Source: Phycisphaerales bacterium (GTDB lineage: Bacteria; Planctomycetota; Phycisphaerae; Phycisphaerales; UBA1924). Taken from it: a stretch of DNA of 64,000 bases. Where the stretch lies: contig CANJRL010000001.1 in assembly GCA_947476675.1 (NCBI GenBank), forward strand, positions 1-64,000, read 5' to 3'. The position numbers were made by a program, and so were the translations under genes. The notes under the pieces are model-generated. The model worked only from the letters and a program-made list of their open reading frames with translations. It made no database searches and had not been told where the DNA came from. Positions 24,693 through 33,862 of this stretch are shown in pieces. How positions within the stretch are numbered: position 1 is the first letter of the stretch; the number at the start of each line of letters is the position of its first letter.

Positions 24693-27395
24693 ATGCTCCC
24701 CTTCGGCAAAGCCCGCGTCCGGTCCTTCCGCGTCGTGCCGGCCCTGCCCGCGCCGCTCAAGCCGCTGATGGAGGTCGCGCACAACCTCTGGTGGACCTGG
24801 CGCCCGGACGCGATCGACCTGTTCGTCCGGCTCGACCGCGAACTGTGGGAGGAGACCGGGCACAACCCGGTGAAGATGCTCGGCCAGATCTCGCAGGAGG
24901 CGCTCGACCGCGCCGCCAACGACACCTCGTACCTGCACGCCCTGTCGCTCGCGCACGCGACGATGATGGGCGACATCGAGAGGCCGGGCTGGTTCCGCCA
25001 GCGCCGCGCCGACCTCGCCGACGGGCGAAGGGGCCACTCCGACGGCGTCGACTACTTCGCCGCCGAGCACCAGGGCCACGACCCCTTCCTCGTCGCGTAC
25101 TTCTCCGCCGAGTTCGGGCTGACCGAGTGCCTTCAGATCTATTCCGGCGGCCTCGGGGTGCTGGCCGGCGACCACCTCAAGAGCGCGTCCGAACTGTGCG
25201 TCCCCCTGGTCGGTGTGGGCCTGCTGTACCGGTGCGGGTACTTCCACCAGTACCTCAACTCCGACGGGTTCCAGCAGGAGACGTACCCCGACCTCGATTT
25301 CCCGAACCAGCCGATCCACCGCGTGATCGACCCGTCGACCGGGCAGCAGTACCGCGTGAGCGTGAACCTGCCGGGGCGCGACGTGACGGTGGGCGTGTGG
25401 CGCTGCAACGTCGGGCGCACGCCGCTCTACCTGCTCGACACCAATTTTCCCGAGAACCAGCGCGACGACCGCGACATCACCAAGAACCTGTACGGCGGGG
25501 ATGTCGAGACGCGGATCAAGCAGGAGATCATCCTGGGGGTCGGTGGGGCGCGGGCGCTGGAGAAGATGGGCATCGGCCCCACCGTCTTCCACATGAACGA
25601 GGGGCACTCGGCCTTCCTCGCCCTGGAGCGCATCCGGCAGATCCGCGCCCGCCATAACTGCTCCTTCGAGGTCGCGCTGCAGGCGGCCAGCGCCGGGCAG
25701 GTCTTCACCACGCACACCCCGGTCCCCGCGGGGATCGACCGCTTCGCGCCCGAGGTGATGGAGCGCTACTTCCGCGGCATGCTGCACGACCTGGGCATCG
25801 ACTTCGGGGGGCTGCTCGCCCTGGGCCGCGAGAACCCGGGGGACAACGCCGAGTTCTTCTCGATGGCGGTGCTGGCGATCCGGACGGCGCGGCACGTGAA
25901 CGGCGTGTCGAAGCTGCACGGCGAGGTCAGCCGCTCGATGTGGCGCGGGCTGTGGCCCGACGTCCCCGAGCACGAGGTGCCCATCGCCCACGTGACCAAC
26001 GGCGTGCACGCCCGCTCGTGGATCAAGAGCGACCTGGTCGACCTGTTCGACCGCTACCTGCCGAGTTCGTGGCAGCGCGACCCGGCGGACCACACGGTGT
26101 GGCGGAGCGTGCGCGACATCCCCGACGAGGAGCTCTGGGACGCCCACAGCCGGGCGCGCGAGCGGATGATCGTCTGGTGCCGCAAGAAGGTGCGCGACCA
26201 GCTGCGGTTCCGCGGGGCGGGGCAGGACATGATCGACGCCGCCGCGGCCGCGCTGGATCCGAAGATCCTGACCATCGGGTTCGCGCGGCGCTTTGCGACG
26301 TACAAGCGGGCCAGCCTGCTGCTCCGCAACCTCGACCGGGTGCAGGCGATGCTCGACGCGGAGGACAAGCCCTTCCAGATCCTGATCGCGGGCAAGGCGC
26401 ACCCCGCCGATGGGCCGGGCAAGGACCTGATCCGGCAACTGGTCGCGTTCGCCAAGGGGGGCAGGCACAGCAGCCGCGTGGTCTTCCTCGAGGACTACGA
26501 CATGGACGTCGCGAGGCGGCTGATCCAGGGCTGCGACATCTGGCTCAACACGCCGAGGCGCGGGATGGAGGCCTCGGGCACCTCGGGCATGAAGGCCGCG
26601 ATGAACGGCGTGATCCACGTCTCGGTGCTCGACGGCTGGTGGGACGAGGCCTACGACCCCTCGCTCGGGTTCGCGGTGGGCCACGGCGAGTCGTACGCCG
26701 ACGCCGAGGTGCAGGACGAGGTCGAGAGCCGCGCCCTCTACGACCTGTTCGAGCGGCAGATCCTGCCCGAGTTCTACGACCGCGATCAGGCCGGCCTGCC
26801 GCGCAAGTGGATCAAGCGCATGAAGCGCTGCATCGCCGGCCTCGCCTCCAAGTACAACAGCAACCGCATGGTGATCGACTACGTCGAGAACCACTACGCC
26901 GACTGCCACCAGGCCGCCGAGAAACTGGCGGCCAACAACCTCGCGGACGCCTCGGGCCTCGCCGACCACCTGCGGACGCTCCGCGAGCGCTGGCACGAGG
27001 TGGCGGTCGAGGACGTGCGCACCGAGATCGGCTCGTCGGTGCCCATCCGGGCCCATGTGAAGGTGTCCGCGGTCGTCCGCCTCGGTGGTCTCTCGCACGA
27101 CGACGTCCGCGTGCAGGTGTTCCACGGCGTGGTGACCAGCACCGGCGATCTCGTGGACGGAATCGGCGAGGACATGCGCTTCGACCGCGACCTGGGCGAC
27201 GGGAAGCGGCTGTTCACCGGCGAGTTCGCGGTGGGCAAGTCCGGGCGCAACGGCTTCTCGGTGCGCGTCCTGCCGCGCGAGCCGCGGCTGGCGACGCCCT
27301 TCGTCCCCGGCCTGATCGCCTGGGACGTCGAGCACGATCCGAACATCCCGGCGACCCGCCAGGTCACCGATTTCCAGCACGCCGTCGCGGTGTAG
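24693..27395 (+). CDS. glgP: Alpha-glucan phosphorylase (DUF3417-containing GlgP)
   Basis: A 900-residue enzyme of the bacterial/archaeal glucan phosphorylase type. The N-terminal DUF3417 domain (LKPLMEVAHNLWWTWRPDAI) is followed by the phosphorylase core: YFSAEFGLTECLQIYSGGLG, the catalytic-region FHMNEGHSAFL, and the PLP-lysine segment GTSGMKAAMNG with Lys about residue 634. It releases glucose-1-phosphate from glycogen or maltodextrin. The length is normal for this subfamily. The next gene is 103 bp downstream. Nothing suggests damage. Confidence 0.9.
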   Translation: MLPFGKARVRSFRVVPALPAPLKPLMEVAHNLWWTWRPDAIDLFVRLDRELWEETGHNPVKMLGQISQEALDRAANDTSYLHALSLAHATMMGDIERPGWFRQRRADLADGRRGHSDGVDYFAAEHQGHDPFLVAYFSAEFGLTECLQIYSGGLGVLAGDHLKSASELCVPLVGVGLLYRCGYFHQYLNSDGFQQETYPDLDFPNQPIHRVIDPSTGQQYRVSVNLPGRDVTVGVWRCNVGRTPLYLLDTNFPENQRDDRDITKNLYGGDVETRIKQEIILGVGGARALEKMGIGPTVFHMNEGHSAFLALERIRQIRARHNCSFEVALQAASAGQVFTTHTPVPAGIDRFAPEVMERYFRGMLHDLGIDFGGLLALGRENPGDNAEFFSMAVLAIRTARHVNGVSKLHGEVSRSMWRGLWPDVPEHEVPIAHVTNGVHARSWIKSDLVDLFDRYLPSSWQRDPADHTVWRSVRDIPDEELWDAHSRARERMIVWCRKKVRDQLRFRGAGQDMIDAAAAALDPKILTIGFARRFATYKRASLLLRNLDRVQAMLDAEDKPFQILIAGKAHPADGPGKDLIRQLVAFAKGGRHSSRVVFLEDYDMDVARRLIQGCDIWLNTPRRGMEASGTSGMKAAMNGVIHVSVLDGWWDEAYDPSLGFAVGHGESYADAEVQDEVESRALYDLFERQILPEFYDRDQAGLPRKWIKRMKRCIAGLASKYNSNRMVIDYVENHYADCHQAAEKLAANNLADASGLADHLRTLRERWHEVAVEDVRTEIGSSVPIRAHVKVSAVVRLGGLSHDDVRVQVFHGVVTSTGDLVDGIGEDMRFDRDLGDGKRLFTGEFAVGKSGRNGFSVRVLPREPRLATPFVPGLIAWDVEHDPNIPATRQVTDFQHAVAV

Positions 27396-27498
27396 CCCAC
27401 CGGAGATTCCCCCCGGGGCCTCCCCGACCCGCCGCCCTAGACTCTGCCCGATCCTCGCCGCCCGCCCGCCCTTTCTCGGCGGCGGCCCGCCCGGCCCC

Positions 27499-28887
27499 AT
27501 GACGATGACGCCCGCCTCGGAACCGGCGTTCGCCGCGCGGCCCCAGCCCGCGAACGGGGGCGGTCTGCGCGTCGAATCGCTGCGGCGCGTCCTCCACGTG
27601 GCCCGCCTGCTGGGCGCCCTCGACGACCTCAAGACCATCCTCTCGGTGATCATCGACGCCATGCGCGACGCGCTGGACGCCGAGCGGGCCACCGTGTTCG
27701 AGTTCGACCACGGGACCGAGACGCTGTTCTCGACGGTGGCGCACGGCCTGTCGCCGATGCCGCAGATGCCCGCCTCGGGGGAGATCCGCATCCCCGTGAG
27801 CACGGGCCTGGCCGGCGAGTGCGCGCGGACGCGGCGGATCATCAACATCCCGGACGCCTACGCCGACGCCCGCTTCAACCGCAGCGTCGACAAGATGACC
27901 GGGTTCCGCACGCGGTCGATCCTGGCGATCCCGCTGGAGGGGGTCGACGGCGAGCTGATCGGCGTGGCCCAGGTGCTCAACAAGGCCGAGGCGTTGGGCG
28001 GAGTCTTCACCGAGGACGACAAGGAGATCGCCATCGCGCTGGCCGCCCAGGCCGCGGTGGCCCTCAAGCGCGCCCGCCTGCTCGAGGACCGGCTGGTGCG
28101 GCAGAAGCTCGAGAACGACATCGACTTGGCGCGGCGGATGCAGCAGGAATCCTGGCCCTCGTGCATGCCCTCCCTGCCCGGGTACGACATCGCCGGCTTC
28201 AGCAAGCCCGCCGATCAGACCGGGGGCGACGCGTACGACGCGGTGGGGCTGATCCACGCCGATGGGCGGGTCGTCGTCGCCGCCGAGGGCGAGCCGGCGG
28301 AGTCGTCGCTGCTCTTCATCGCCGACGCGACGGGCCACGGCCTGGGCCCGGCGCTCTCGGTGACCCAGGCCCGGTCGATGCTCCGCATGGGCATCCGCTC
28401 GGGGGAGGACCTGTTCGCCATCGCGTCGAACATGAACACGCAGCTGTGCGAGGACCTGCCCCCGGGCCGCTTCGTCACCGCGTGGCTGGCACTGCTCGAC
28501 GCCCGGCGGCACACGCTCACCACGTTCAGCGCCGGCCAGGCGCCTCTCCTGCACTACCGGGTCGCGGACGGGAGCATCGAGGTCCACTGCGCCGACGCGG
28601 CGCCGTTCGGCGTGCTCCCCGATCTCGGCGACGACCGGCCCAAGACCGTCCACCTCGCGCCGGGGGACATGTTCGTGGTGCTGTCCGACGGCTTCTACGA
28701 GGCGGCGACCGAGGCCGGGGACCAGTTCGGCGACGAGCGCGTGGCCAACCTCCTGCGCCTGCACCGCGGGCGCAGCGCCGAGGAGATCATCGCCGCCGTG
28801 CGCGACGCGGTCGACGCCTTCACCGGCGGGCTGCCGGCGGCGGACGACCAGACGGCGGTGATCGTGCGGCGGCTCGGCCAGCGCTGA
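27499..28887 (+). CDS. GAF-domain PP2C/SpoIIE-type phosphatase
   Basis: A 462-residue cytoplasmic regulator. A GAF domain (about residues 45-200; ATVFEFDHGTETLF, IPVSTGLAGECART) is joined by a short helix (DIDLARRMQQ) to a SpoIIE/RsbU-type phosphatase domain. Metal-binding motifs are present: DQTGGDAYD, LFIADATGHGLGPA, VLSDGFYEA and ADDQTAVIV. Such proteins sense a ligand through GAF and dephosphorylate an anti-sigma-factor antagonist. No such partner is visible in this window, so the target is unknown. It lies 19 bp before rsmD, but rsmD has its own -10 in that gap. Confidence 0.87.
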   Translation: MTMTPASEPAFAARPQPANGGGLRVESLRRVLHVARLLGALDDLKTILSVIIDAMRDALDAERATVFEFDHGTETLFSTVAHGLSPMPQMPASGEIRIPVSTGLAGECARTRRIINIPDAYADARFNRSVDKMTGFRTRSILAIPLEGVDGELIGVAQVLNKAEALGGVFTEDDKEIAIALAAQAAVALKRARLLEDRLVRQKLENDIDLARRMQQESWPSCMPSLPGYDIAGFSKPADQTGGDAYDAVGLIHADGRVVVAAEGEPAESSLLFIADATGHGLGPALSVTQARSMLRMGIRSGEDLFAIASNMNTQLCEDLPPGRFVTAWLALLDARRHTLTTFSAGQAPLLHYRVADGSIEVHCADAAPFGVLPDLGDDRPKTVHLAPGDMFVVLSDGFYEAATEAGDQFGDERVANLLRLHRGRSAEEIIAAVRDAVDAFTGGLPAADDQTAVIVRRLGQR

Positions 28888-28894
28888 CCGGCCG

Positions 28895-28900
28895 TATCAT
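28895..28900 (+). promoter_or_regulatory. -10 hexamer TATCAT, 6 nt before rsmD ATG
   Basis: TATCAT-CG lies in the 19-bp gap before rsmD and ends 6 nt before ATG 28907, so transcription should start at the A of the ATG. No ribosome-binding site is visible in the gap. Confidence 0.55.
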
Positions 28901-28906
28901 CGCGCC

Positions 28907-29551
28907 ATGCGCATCATCGCGGGCGAGTTCCGCTCCCGGGTCCTCGCCTCACCCCCCGACGACCTGACCAGGCCCATGCCCGACCGGGTGAAGGAATCGG
29001 TCTTCCAGCTGCTGCGCGGGCATTGCGAGGGCGCCCCGGTGCTCGACCTGTTCGCCGGGACCGGCAACATCGGGCTCGAGGCGCTCTCGAGGGGTGCCTC
29101 GGAGGTGGTGTTCGTCGAGAAGCGCCGCGAGGTGGCGGAGACACTGCGCGAGAACATCGACGCGCTCCGCGCGCGCGACCGATGCCGGGTGGTGGTCGGA
29201 GACGCGCTGGGCCCCTCGGCGCTCGCGGCGTGCCCGAGACCGGCGCACCTGGTCTTCGCCGACCCCCCCTACCCGATGATGGAAGACGTGCGTCAGAGAG
29301 CGCGGGTGATGTCGCAGTTCGCGCGCCTTGTCGCGTGCCTCGACGACGCCGGCTTCGCCGTGCTCCGCTCGCCCTGGCCGTTCCGCGATCCGGAAACGGG
29401 CGGGGCGATCTCGCTGGCGGTGCCCGGGGCGCGGGGGCCCGAGACCCACGTCTACCGCCACACCGCGGTGCACCTGTACATGAAGGCCGAAGGACCGGCG
29501 CCGAGCGAGGCGACGGCGCGGTTCGAGCCCGATCCCGACGGCGGGGCCTGA
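28907..29551 (+). CDS. rsmD: 16S rRNA (guanine966-N2)-methyltransferase RsmD
   Basis: A 214-residue methyltransferase. It begins MRIIAGEFRSR, as RsmD proteins do, with the substrate-loop segment TRPMPDRVKESVF, the SAM-binding VLDLFAGTGNIGLEAL (about residues 45-60), the acidic VFVEKRRE, and the catalytic DPPYPM at residues 119-124 (NPPY/DPPY class of N-methyltransferases). It modifies G966 of 16S rRNA. The C-terminal 50 residues are longer than in E. coli. The start is fixed by the family pattern and by TATCAT ending 6 nt upstream. The next gene starts 2 bp after its stop. Confidence 0.92.
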   Translation: MRIIAGEFRSRVLASPPDDLTRPMPDRVKESVFQLLRGHCEGAPVLDLFAGTGNIGLEALSRGASEVVFVEKRREVAETLRENIDALRARDRCRVVVGDALGPSALAACPRPAHLVFADPPYPMMEDVRQRARVMSQFARLVACLDDAGFAVLRSPWPFRDPETGGAISLAVPGARGPETHVYRHTAVHLYMKAEGPAPSEATARFEPDPDGGA

Positions 29552-29553
29552 CC

Positions 29554-30807
29554 GTGCCAGAGCCGCGCGACATCGCGACGCGCATCGTGCGCACACTCCG
29601 CGACGGAGGCGAGACGGCGTACTTCGCCGGAGGGTGCGTCCGCGACGAGCTGCTCGGGCTCCGGCCCAAGGATTACGACGTCGCGACCAGCGCCGTCCCG
29701 GCCGCGGTGCGCGGGCTCTTCCGGAGCGTGAGCGAGGTCGGCGCATCGTTCGGCGTCATGCTGGTGCGGATCGAGGGCGTCGTTGTGGAGGTCGCCACGT
29801 TCCGCGAGGAGGGCGCGTATTCCGACAGCCGGCGCCCGGACGCGGTGCGCTTCTCCACTCCTGAGGCCGACGCGCGGCGGCGCGATTTCACCATCAACGC
29901 CCTGTTCCTCGACCCCCTTCGCGGAGGCGACGGCGTGATCGACTACGTCGGAGGGCGGGCCGACCTCGCCGCAAGGCTCATCCGGGCGGTCGGCAGCCCG
30001 GATGATCGGCTGCGCGAGGATCACCTCCGTGCGCTCCGAGGCGTGCGGCTGGCGGCGAGGCTCGGCTTCGCCATCGAGGCGGGCACAAGGGCGGCCATCG
30101 CGGCGCACGCGTCGGAACTGCGGGGGGTGAGCCGCGAGCGCGTCGGAGAGGAACTGCGGAAGATGCTCGCCCACCCCGCCCGGGCCGCGGCGGCGCGCGA
30201 CCTCGAGGCGCTCGGCCTGGACGCGAGCGCCCTTGATGAGCCTCACGTCGAGAGCGGCGTCCCCGCGCTCGGGGCGCTGCCCGAGGACGCCGGCTTCGCC
30301 GCGGCGCTGGCGGCATGGGCGGTGGACCGGAGGATCGGCGCCCTCGCGCCCTCCGCGTTCGCCGCGGCAGCGGGCGCGCTCGGACCTGAGATTGCGCGCC
30401 GGTGGCGCAGGTCGCTGTGCCTCAGCAACGAGGAGACCGACGCCCTGGCCGACGCGCTCGGCGGGCTGTCGACGCTCGCGGGGAGGTGGGAATCGCTGAC
30501 CCGGGCGGAGAAGAAGCGGACGGCCTCCTCGCCATGGTTCCCGGCGGCCTCTTGGATCCTCGGCGCCCGCCTGCCGGCGATCGCGGCCCGCGTCGCAGCC
30601 GACACGGAGGACCTTGCCCGCGAGCCGGGCGGGCTGCACCCTCCGCCCCTGATCACCGGGGATGACCTGGAGGAGGCGGGGCTGGCGCCGGGGCCGGTGT
30701 TCCGGCGGCTGCTGGACGCGGCCTATGACGCCCAACTGGAGCACCGGGTGCGGAATCGCGCGGAGGCGCTGGCTCTCGCGGTGCAGATGGCGTCGGGCGG
30801 CGCCTGA
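29554..30807 (+). CDS. CCA-adding/poly(A) polymerase-family tRNA nucleotidyltransferase
   Basis: A 417-residue class II nucleotidyltransferase. The head domain has YFAGGCVRDELLGLRPKDYD (GG and DxD metal motifs), followed by VVEVATFREEGAYSDSRRPD and the RRRDFTINAL motif; the body has the basic DRLREDHLRALRGVRLAARL segment. It adds CCA, or CC or A alone, to tRNA 3' ends, or poly(A) to RNA; the subtype cannot be told from sequence alone. GTG 29554 is chosen over the longer frame because it starts 2 bp after rsmD and gives the proper N-terminus. There is no HD domain. Confidence 0.85.
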   Translation: MPEPRDIATRIVRTLRDGGETAYFAGGCVRDELLGLRPKDYDVATSAVPAAVRGLFRSVSEVGASFGVMLVRIEGVVVEVATFREEGAYSDSRRPDAVRFSTPEADARRRDFTINALFLDPLRGGDGVIDYVGGRADLAARLIRAVGSPDDRLREDHLRALRGVRLAARLGFAIEAGTRAAIAAHASELRGVSRERVGEELRKMLAHPARAAAARDLEALGLDASALDEPHVESGVPALGALPEDAGFAAALAAWAVDRRIGALAPSAFAAAAGALGPEIARRWRRSLCLSNEETDALADALGGLSTLAGRWESLTRAEKKRTASSPWFPAASWILGARLPAIAARVAADTEDLAREPGGLHPPPLITGDDLEEAGLAPGPVFRRLLDAAYDAQLEHRVRNRAEALALAVQMASGGA

Positions 30808-30858
30808 GTTTGCGCGCCGCGGCGGGCGGGGACGCTGAACCCGTCCATCGCCCACCCG

Positions 30859-30864
30859 TATACT
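30859..30864 (+). promoter_or_regulatory. -10 hexamer TATACT upstream of the SppA/NfeD-like pair
   Basis: TATACT follows CTGAAC (30835-30840) by 18 bp. It would give a leader of about 100 nt before the first of the two tandem protease-fold genes. Confidence 0.45.
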
Positions 30865-30972
30865 TCTGCGACGTCAGGCGAGGGTATCGGTCTGTTTGGG
30901 CTGTGCTCGGGAGAACGTGCCCCGGGGCCGCCAACACGGGCTGCGCGGTGGCGCTCGGAAAGGATGAACGGC

Positions 30973-32379
30973 ATGCAACGGTTCATGCGGGTGCTGGCAT
31001 CGGCGGCGGCGGTTCTGATTCTGGCGGTTGCGGCGCCGGCGCCTTCGATCGCGCAGGCTCCGGCGCCGGCCGGGGCGGCCGAGACTGCCGCCACCAAGGA
31101 TGTCCTCACGTTCAAGAACGGGCGTGTGGTGGAGGGCAAGATCCTCGAGATGACCGCGTCCGAGGTGAAGATCGAGGTGATCAGCGGCACGCTTCGAGCG
31201 GTCACGACGTACCCGAGGGCGGAGATCCTCACGATCGAGCGCGATGTGCCGGTGGCCAAGCCCGAGGCCGGCGCCGCCTCGGCTGCGAAGGCCGGCTCCG
31301 CGAAGGCCGCGCAGGGCAAGGAGCCGGCGAAGAAGGCGAGCGAGGGGGCGGCGAAGGTGGCGTTGATCACGCTGAAGGGCGAGTTCGGGCGGGACGTGTC
31401 GCTGACGCCGATCAAGCGGGCGCTGGAGGACGCGGTGGCGTCCGATCCGGACGTGATCGTGATCAAGATGGACGCGACGCAGGACGAGCGCTACGGGTTC
31501 GACGGGCTGTTCGTGGCGGAGCGGATGCTGGCGCCGTTCGAGGAGACGATCCGGAGCGGGAAGCGGGTGGTGTTCTGGATCAAGCGGGCGATGGTGGGCG
31601 CCGCCTTCCTGCCGTTCGTGAGCAAGGAGATCTACTTCCTGCCTGAGGGCCGGATGGGCGGGATCGGCACGCTGCAGGATTTCGACCTCGGCGACAAGCG
31701 GGTGAACGAGAAGCAGATCTCGCTGCGTCTGGGGCACGCCGAGGGGATCGCGATCCAGGGCGGGTACGACCCGGCGCTGATCAAGCCGATGGCCCGCAAG
31801 GGCGGTTGGCTGGCGGTGAACTTCCGGGGCGGCAAGCCGGAGTACATGGCGGCGAAGCCGACGGACGAGCAGGTCAAGGAGGGCTGGATCGTCCTGGTTG
31901 ACGACGGGGAGGGGCCGAACAAGGACACGGACGAGCAGATCGTGCGCGGCAAGGCGAACGACGTCCTGAACTTCGACGCGGACATGGCGCTGCGGCTCAA
32001 CGTGTCGAAGGGGACGGCGGAGGACCTGGACAAGCTGGTCTTCCTGCTGGGCCTGGGGTCCGAGCACACGCTCCTGGAGACCAAGGGCCAGAAGGCGCTG
32101 GACGACTGGTCGAAGAACACGCGGGATGCGCTGGACGAGATCCGGCGGCTGCGCGACCGCATCCAGGGCTTCCAGCAGAAGCAGGGCGAGGACCCCAAGA
32201 CCGCGCTGGGGCGGCGGGCGTCGATCCTCCGCGAGATGCGCTCGATCCTCACCGCGTACGAGGAGGTCTTCGATCCGGAGGGCCAGCAGCGGGCCCAGAT
32301 CGACGAGAGCCTTGAACAGATCAAGCAGCAGATCGCGGAGATCTCGAAGCGCGAGCGTGGGCAGAAGAAGCAGCGATGA
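30973..32379 (+). CDS. Secreted SppA/NfeD-fold protein lacking catalytic residues (probable pseudoprotease)
   Basis: A 468-residue exported protein (signal peptide about residues 1-28). After a short N-terminal beta domain (VLTFKNGRVVEGKILEM) and a Lys/Ala-rich linker comes a ClpP/crotonase-like domain (about residues 120-330) parallel to that of the next gene. Shared landmarks are KEIYFLPEGRMGG, GGYDPALI and the DLDKLVFLLG end. Where the next protein has INSGGG, this one has MDATQDERYGFDG, and the apparent catalytic Ser is Val (RAMVGAAF). The tail is a coiled coil. ATG 30973 is chosen because AAAGG sits at proper spacing; ATG 30964 is nearly on top of it. It probably acts as a partner or regulator of the downstream protein. 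Confidence 0.7.
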   Translation: MQRFMRVLASAAAVLILAVAAPAPSIAQAPAPAGAAETAATKDVLTFKNGRVVEGKILEMTASEVKIEVISGTLRAVTTYPRAEILTIERDVPVAKPEAGAASAAKAGSAKAAQGKEPAKKASEGAAKVALITLKGEFGRDVSLTPIKRALEDAVASDPDVIVIKMDATQDERYGFDGLFVAERMLAPFEETIRSGKRVVFWIKRAMVGAAFLPFVSKEIYFLPEGRMGGIGTLQDFDLGDKRVNEKQISLRLGHAEGIAIQGGYDPALIKPMARKGGWLAVNFRGGKPEYMAAKPTDEQVKEGWIVLVDDGEGPNKDTDEQIVRGKANDVLNFDADMALRLNVSKGTAEDLDKLVFLLGLGSEHTLLETKGQKALDDWSKNTRDALDEIRRLRDRIQGFQQKQGEDPKTALGRRASILREMRSILTAYEEVFDPEGQQRAQIDESLEQIKQQIAEISKRERGQKKQR

Positions 32380-32432
32380 GGCCCTGAGTGGCATCGGTGA
32401 TACAGGGCCGACCCGGCCCGGGAGCAGGATCG

Positions 32433-33785
32433 ATGGCGCGTGCCGAGCAAGGCGTGTGGAAGCGGGCGGCGGCGGTGGTGGTCGCGGCGATGGCCCTGCT
32501 GGGAGGCTGGGCGTCGTCCTTCGCGGCGGACCGGCTGACGCTCAAGGACGGGCGGGTGCTCGAGGGGCGCATCCAGCGCGAGGAGAAGGACTTTGTCTAC
32601 CTCGTGGTGAAGATCGGCTCTCTGGAGAAGGTGGAGCTGGTGCTCCGCGAGCAGATCGAGAAGATCGAGCGGGAGGCGGAGAAGGCCGCGCCGGCGGGGA
32701 AGCCGGACGCGAAGCCCTCGGACAAGGGCGCGCCGGCGGCGTCCGGCCGCGAGGGGGAGAAGGCGAAGCCGGCGGACGCCGCCAAGCCTTCGGGGAGCGC
32801 GACGCGGATCGCGTTCATCCCGCTGGGCGATCCGCCGCTGGACATGGTGGGGATCTACATGAGCGCCGGGGCGCTGCGCGAGTCGCTCAAGCGGCTGGAG
32901 CCGGAGAGCCCGGACATCGTGGTGCTGCAGATCAACTCGGGCGGCGGCATCGCGGACGAGGTGCAGAAGCTCTCGGACGTGATCGAGAAGGAGATGAAGC
33001 CCAAGTTCCGGACGGTGGCGTGGATCCAGTCGGCGATCTCCGCGGCGGCGATGACGGCGATCACGGCGAACGAGATCTACTTCATGCCCAAGGGGAACCT
33101 GGGCGCCGCGACGATGTTCAGCATGACGGGCGCGCGGCAGGCCAAGGCCGCCGAGGGCCGCTCCCTGGAGGAGATCCTGTTCGTCATGGAGAAGATCAGC
33201 AAGCGCGGCGGCTACGACCCGCTGCTGATGCGGGCGATGCAGGTGGAGACGGAGCTCTCGGCCGACATCGACGCGGACGGCGCGGTGCGGTGGCGGAACG
33301 ACCTGGGCGGGCGGTACAAGGTGTCGGACGGGAAGGGCATCCTCACGCTGAACTCGCAGGACGCGATGCGGTACAAGTTCGCCAAGGGCGTCGCGGACAC
33401 CAAGGCGGACCTGGCGAAGTTGCTGGTGGGCGACGCCGAGTGGGTGGAGGTCGGGAAGTCGGCGGCGGACTACCAGGCGGAGTACCGGGAGGCGACGCAC
33501 CAGTCCGAGCTGACGCTCAACCGGTTGTTCCGCGACCTGCAGCAGGCGATCAACAAGGCGGTGCAGAACCTGCAGAACGTCGAGGAGCGCAGCAAGGCGG
33601 TCGGCCAGGCGCGGCGGGTGCTCGGAGAACTCAGGTCGATCGCGCAGCGCTCGCCCGGGCTCCGCGAGTACCGTCTGCCCGACCGGCTCTTCAAGGGTCT
33701 CGAAGAGGCGCTGCGCCGCATCCAGGCGGGCGAGCAGGTGGATGTGAACAAGATCCTTGCCGAAGCGATGAGCGAGGAGCCCTGA
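32433..33785 (+). CDS. Secreted SppA/NfeD-fold protein with intact active-site pattern
   Basis: A 450-residue paralogue of the preceding gene, 53 bp downstream. A signal peptide (about 1-32) is followed by the same beta domain (RLTLKDGRVLEGRIQREEKD), a Lys/Ala/Pro linker and a serine-protease-like domain. It keeps the oxyanion-type motif (LQINSGGGIADEV) and the Ser-Ala segment (IQSAISAAAMTAITANEIY) seen in NfeD/SppA peptidases, with lysines downstream that could be the general base. The tail is helical (about 330-450). ATG 32433 is favoured by GGAGCAGGATCG. The likely role is membrane- or envelope-associated proteolysis; substrates are unknown. A terminator follows at 33819-33840. Confidence 0.72.
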   Translation: MARAEQGVWKRAAAVVVAAMALLGGWASSFAADRLTLKDGRVLEGRIQREEKDFVYLVVKIGSLEKVELVLREQIEKIEREAEKAAPAGKPDAKPSDKGAPAASGREGEKAKPADAAKPSGSATRIAFIPLGDPPLDMVGIYMSAGALRESLKRLEPESPDIVVLQINSGGGIADEVQKLSDVIEKEMKPKFRTVAWIQSAISAAAMTAITANEIYFMPKGNLGAATMFSMTGARQAKAAEGRSLEEILFVMEKISKRGGYDPLLMRAMQVETELSADIDADGAVRWRNDLGGRYKVSDGKGILTLNSQDAMRYKFAKGVADTKADLAKLLVGDAEWVEVGKSAADYQAEYREATHQSELTLNRLFRDLQQAINKAVQNLQNVEERSKAVGQARRVLGELRSIAQRSPGLREYRLPDRLFKGLEEALRRIQAGEQVDVNKILAEAMSEEP

Positions 33786-33818
33786 GCGCTCGCCCCGCGG
33801 ACCGCCCTTGATCGCTCG

Positions 33819-33840
33819 GCCCGCGTGCCGGGCGTTTTTT
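33819..33840 (+). terminator. Rho-independent terminator after the tandem SppA/NfeD-like genes
   Basis: GCCCG (33819-33823), loop CGTGC, CGGGC (33829-33833), then G and six T. It lies 34 nt after the stop and just before the -10 of the M3 peptidase gene. Confidence 0.7.
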
Positions 33841-33850
33841 CTGCGCCCCG

Positions 33851-33856
33851 TATGAT
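33851..33856 (+). promoter_or_regulatory. -10 hexamer TATGAT, 6 nt before the M3 peptidase ATG
   Basis: TATGAT-CG ends 6 nt before ATG 33863, predicting a leaderless transcript. It follows immediately after the upstream terminator. No ribosome-binding site lies between it and the ATG. Confidence 0.55.
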
Positions 33857-33862
33857 CGGTCG

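Noticed and set aside
24384-27848. A 1154-codon open frame on the minus strand opposite glgP
   Set aside because: It is antisense to the phosphorylase, whose motifs are intact along its whole length; the antisense product has no recognisable domain.
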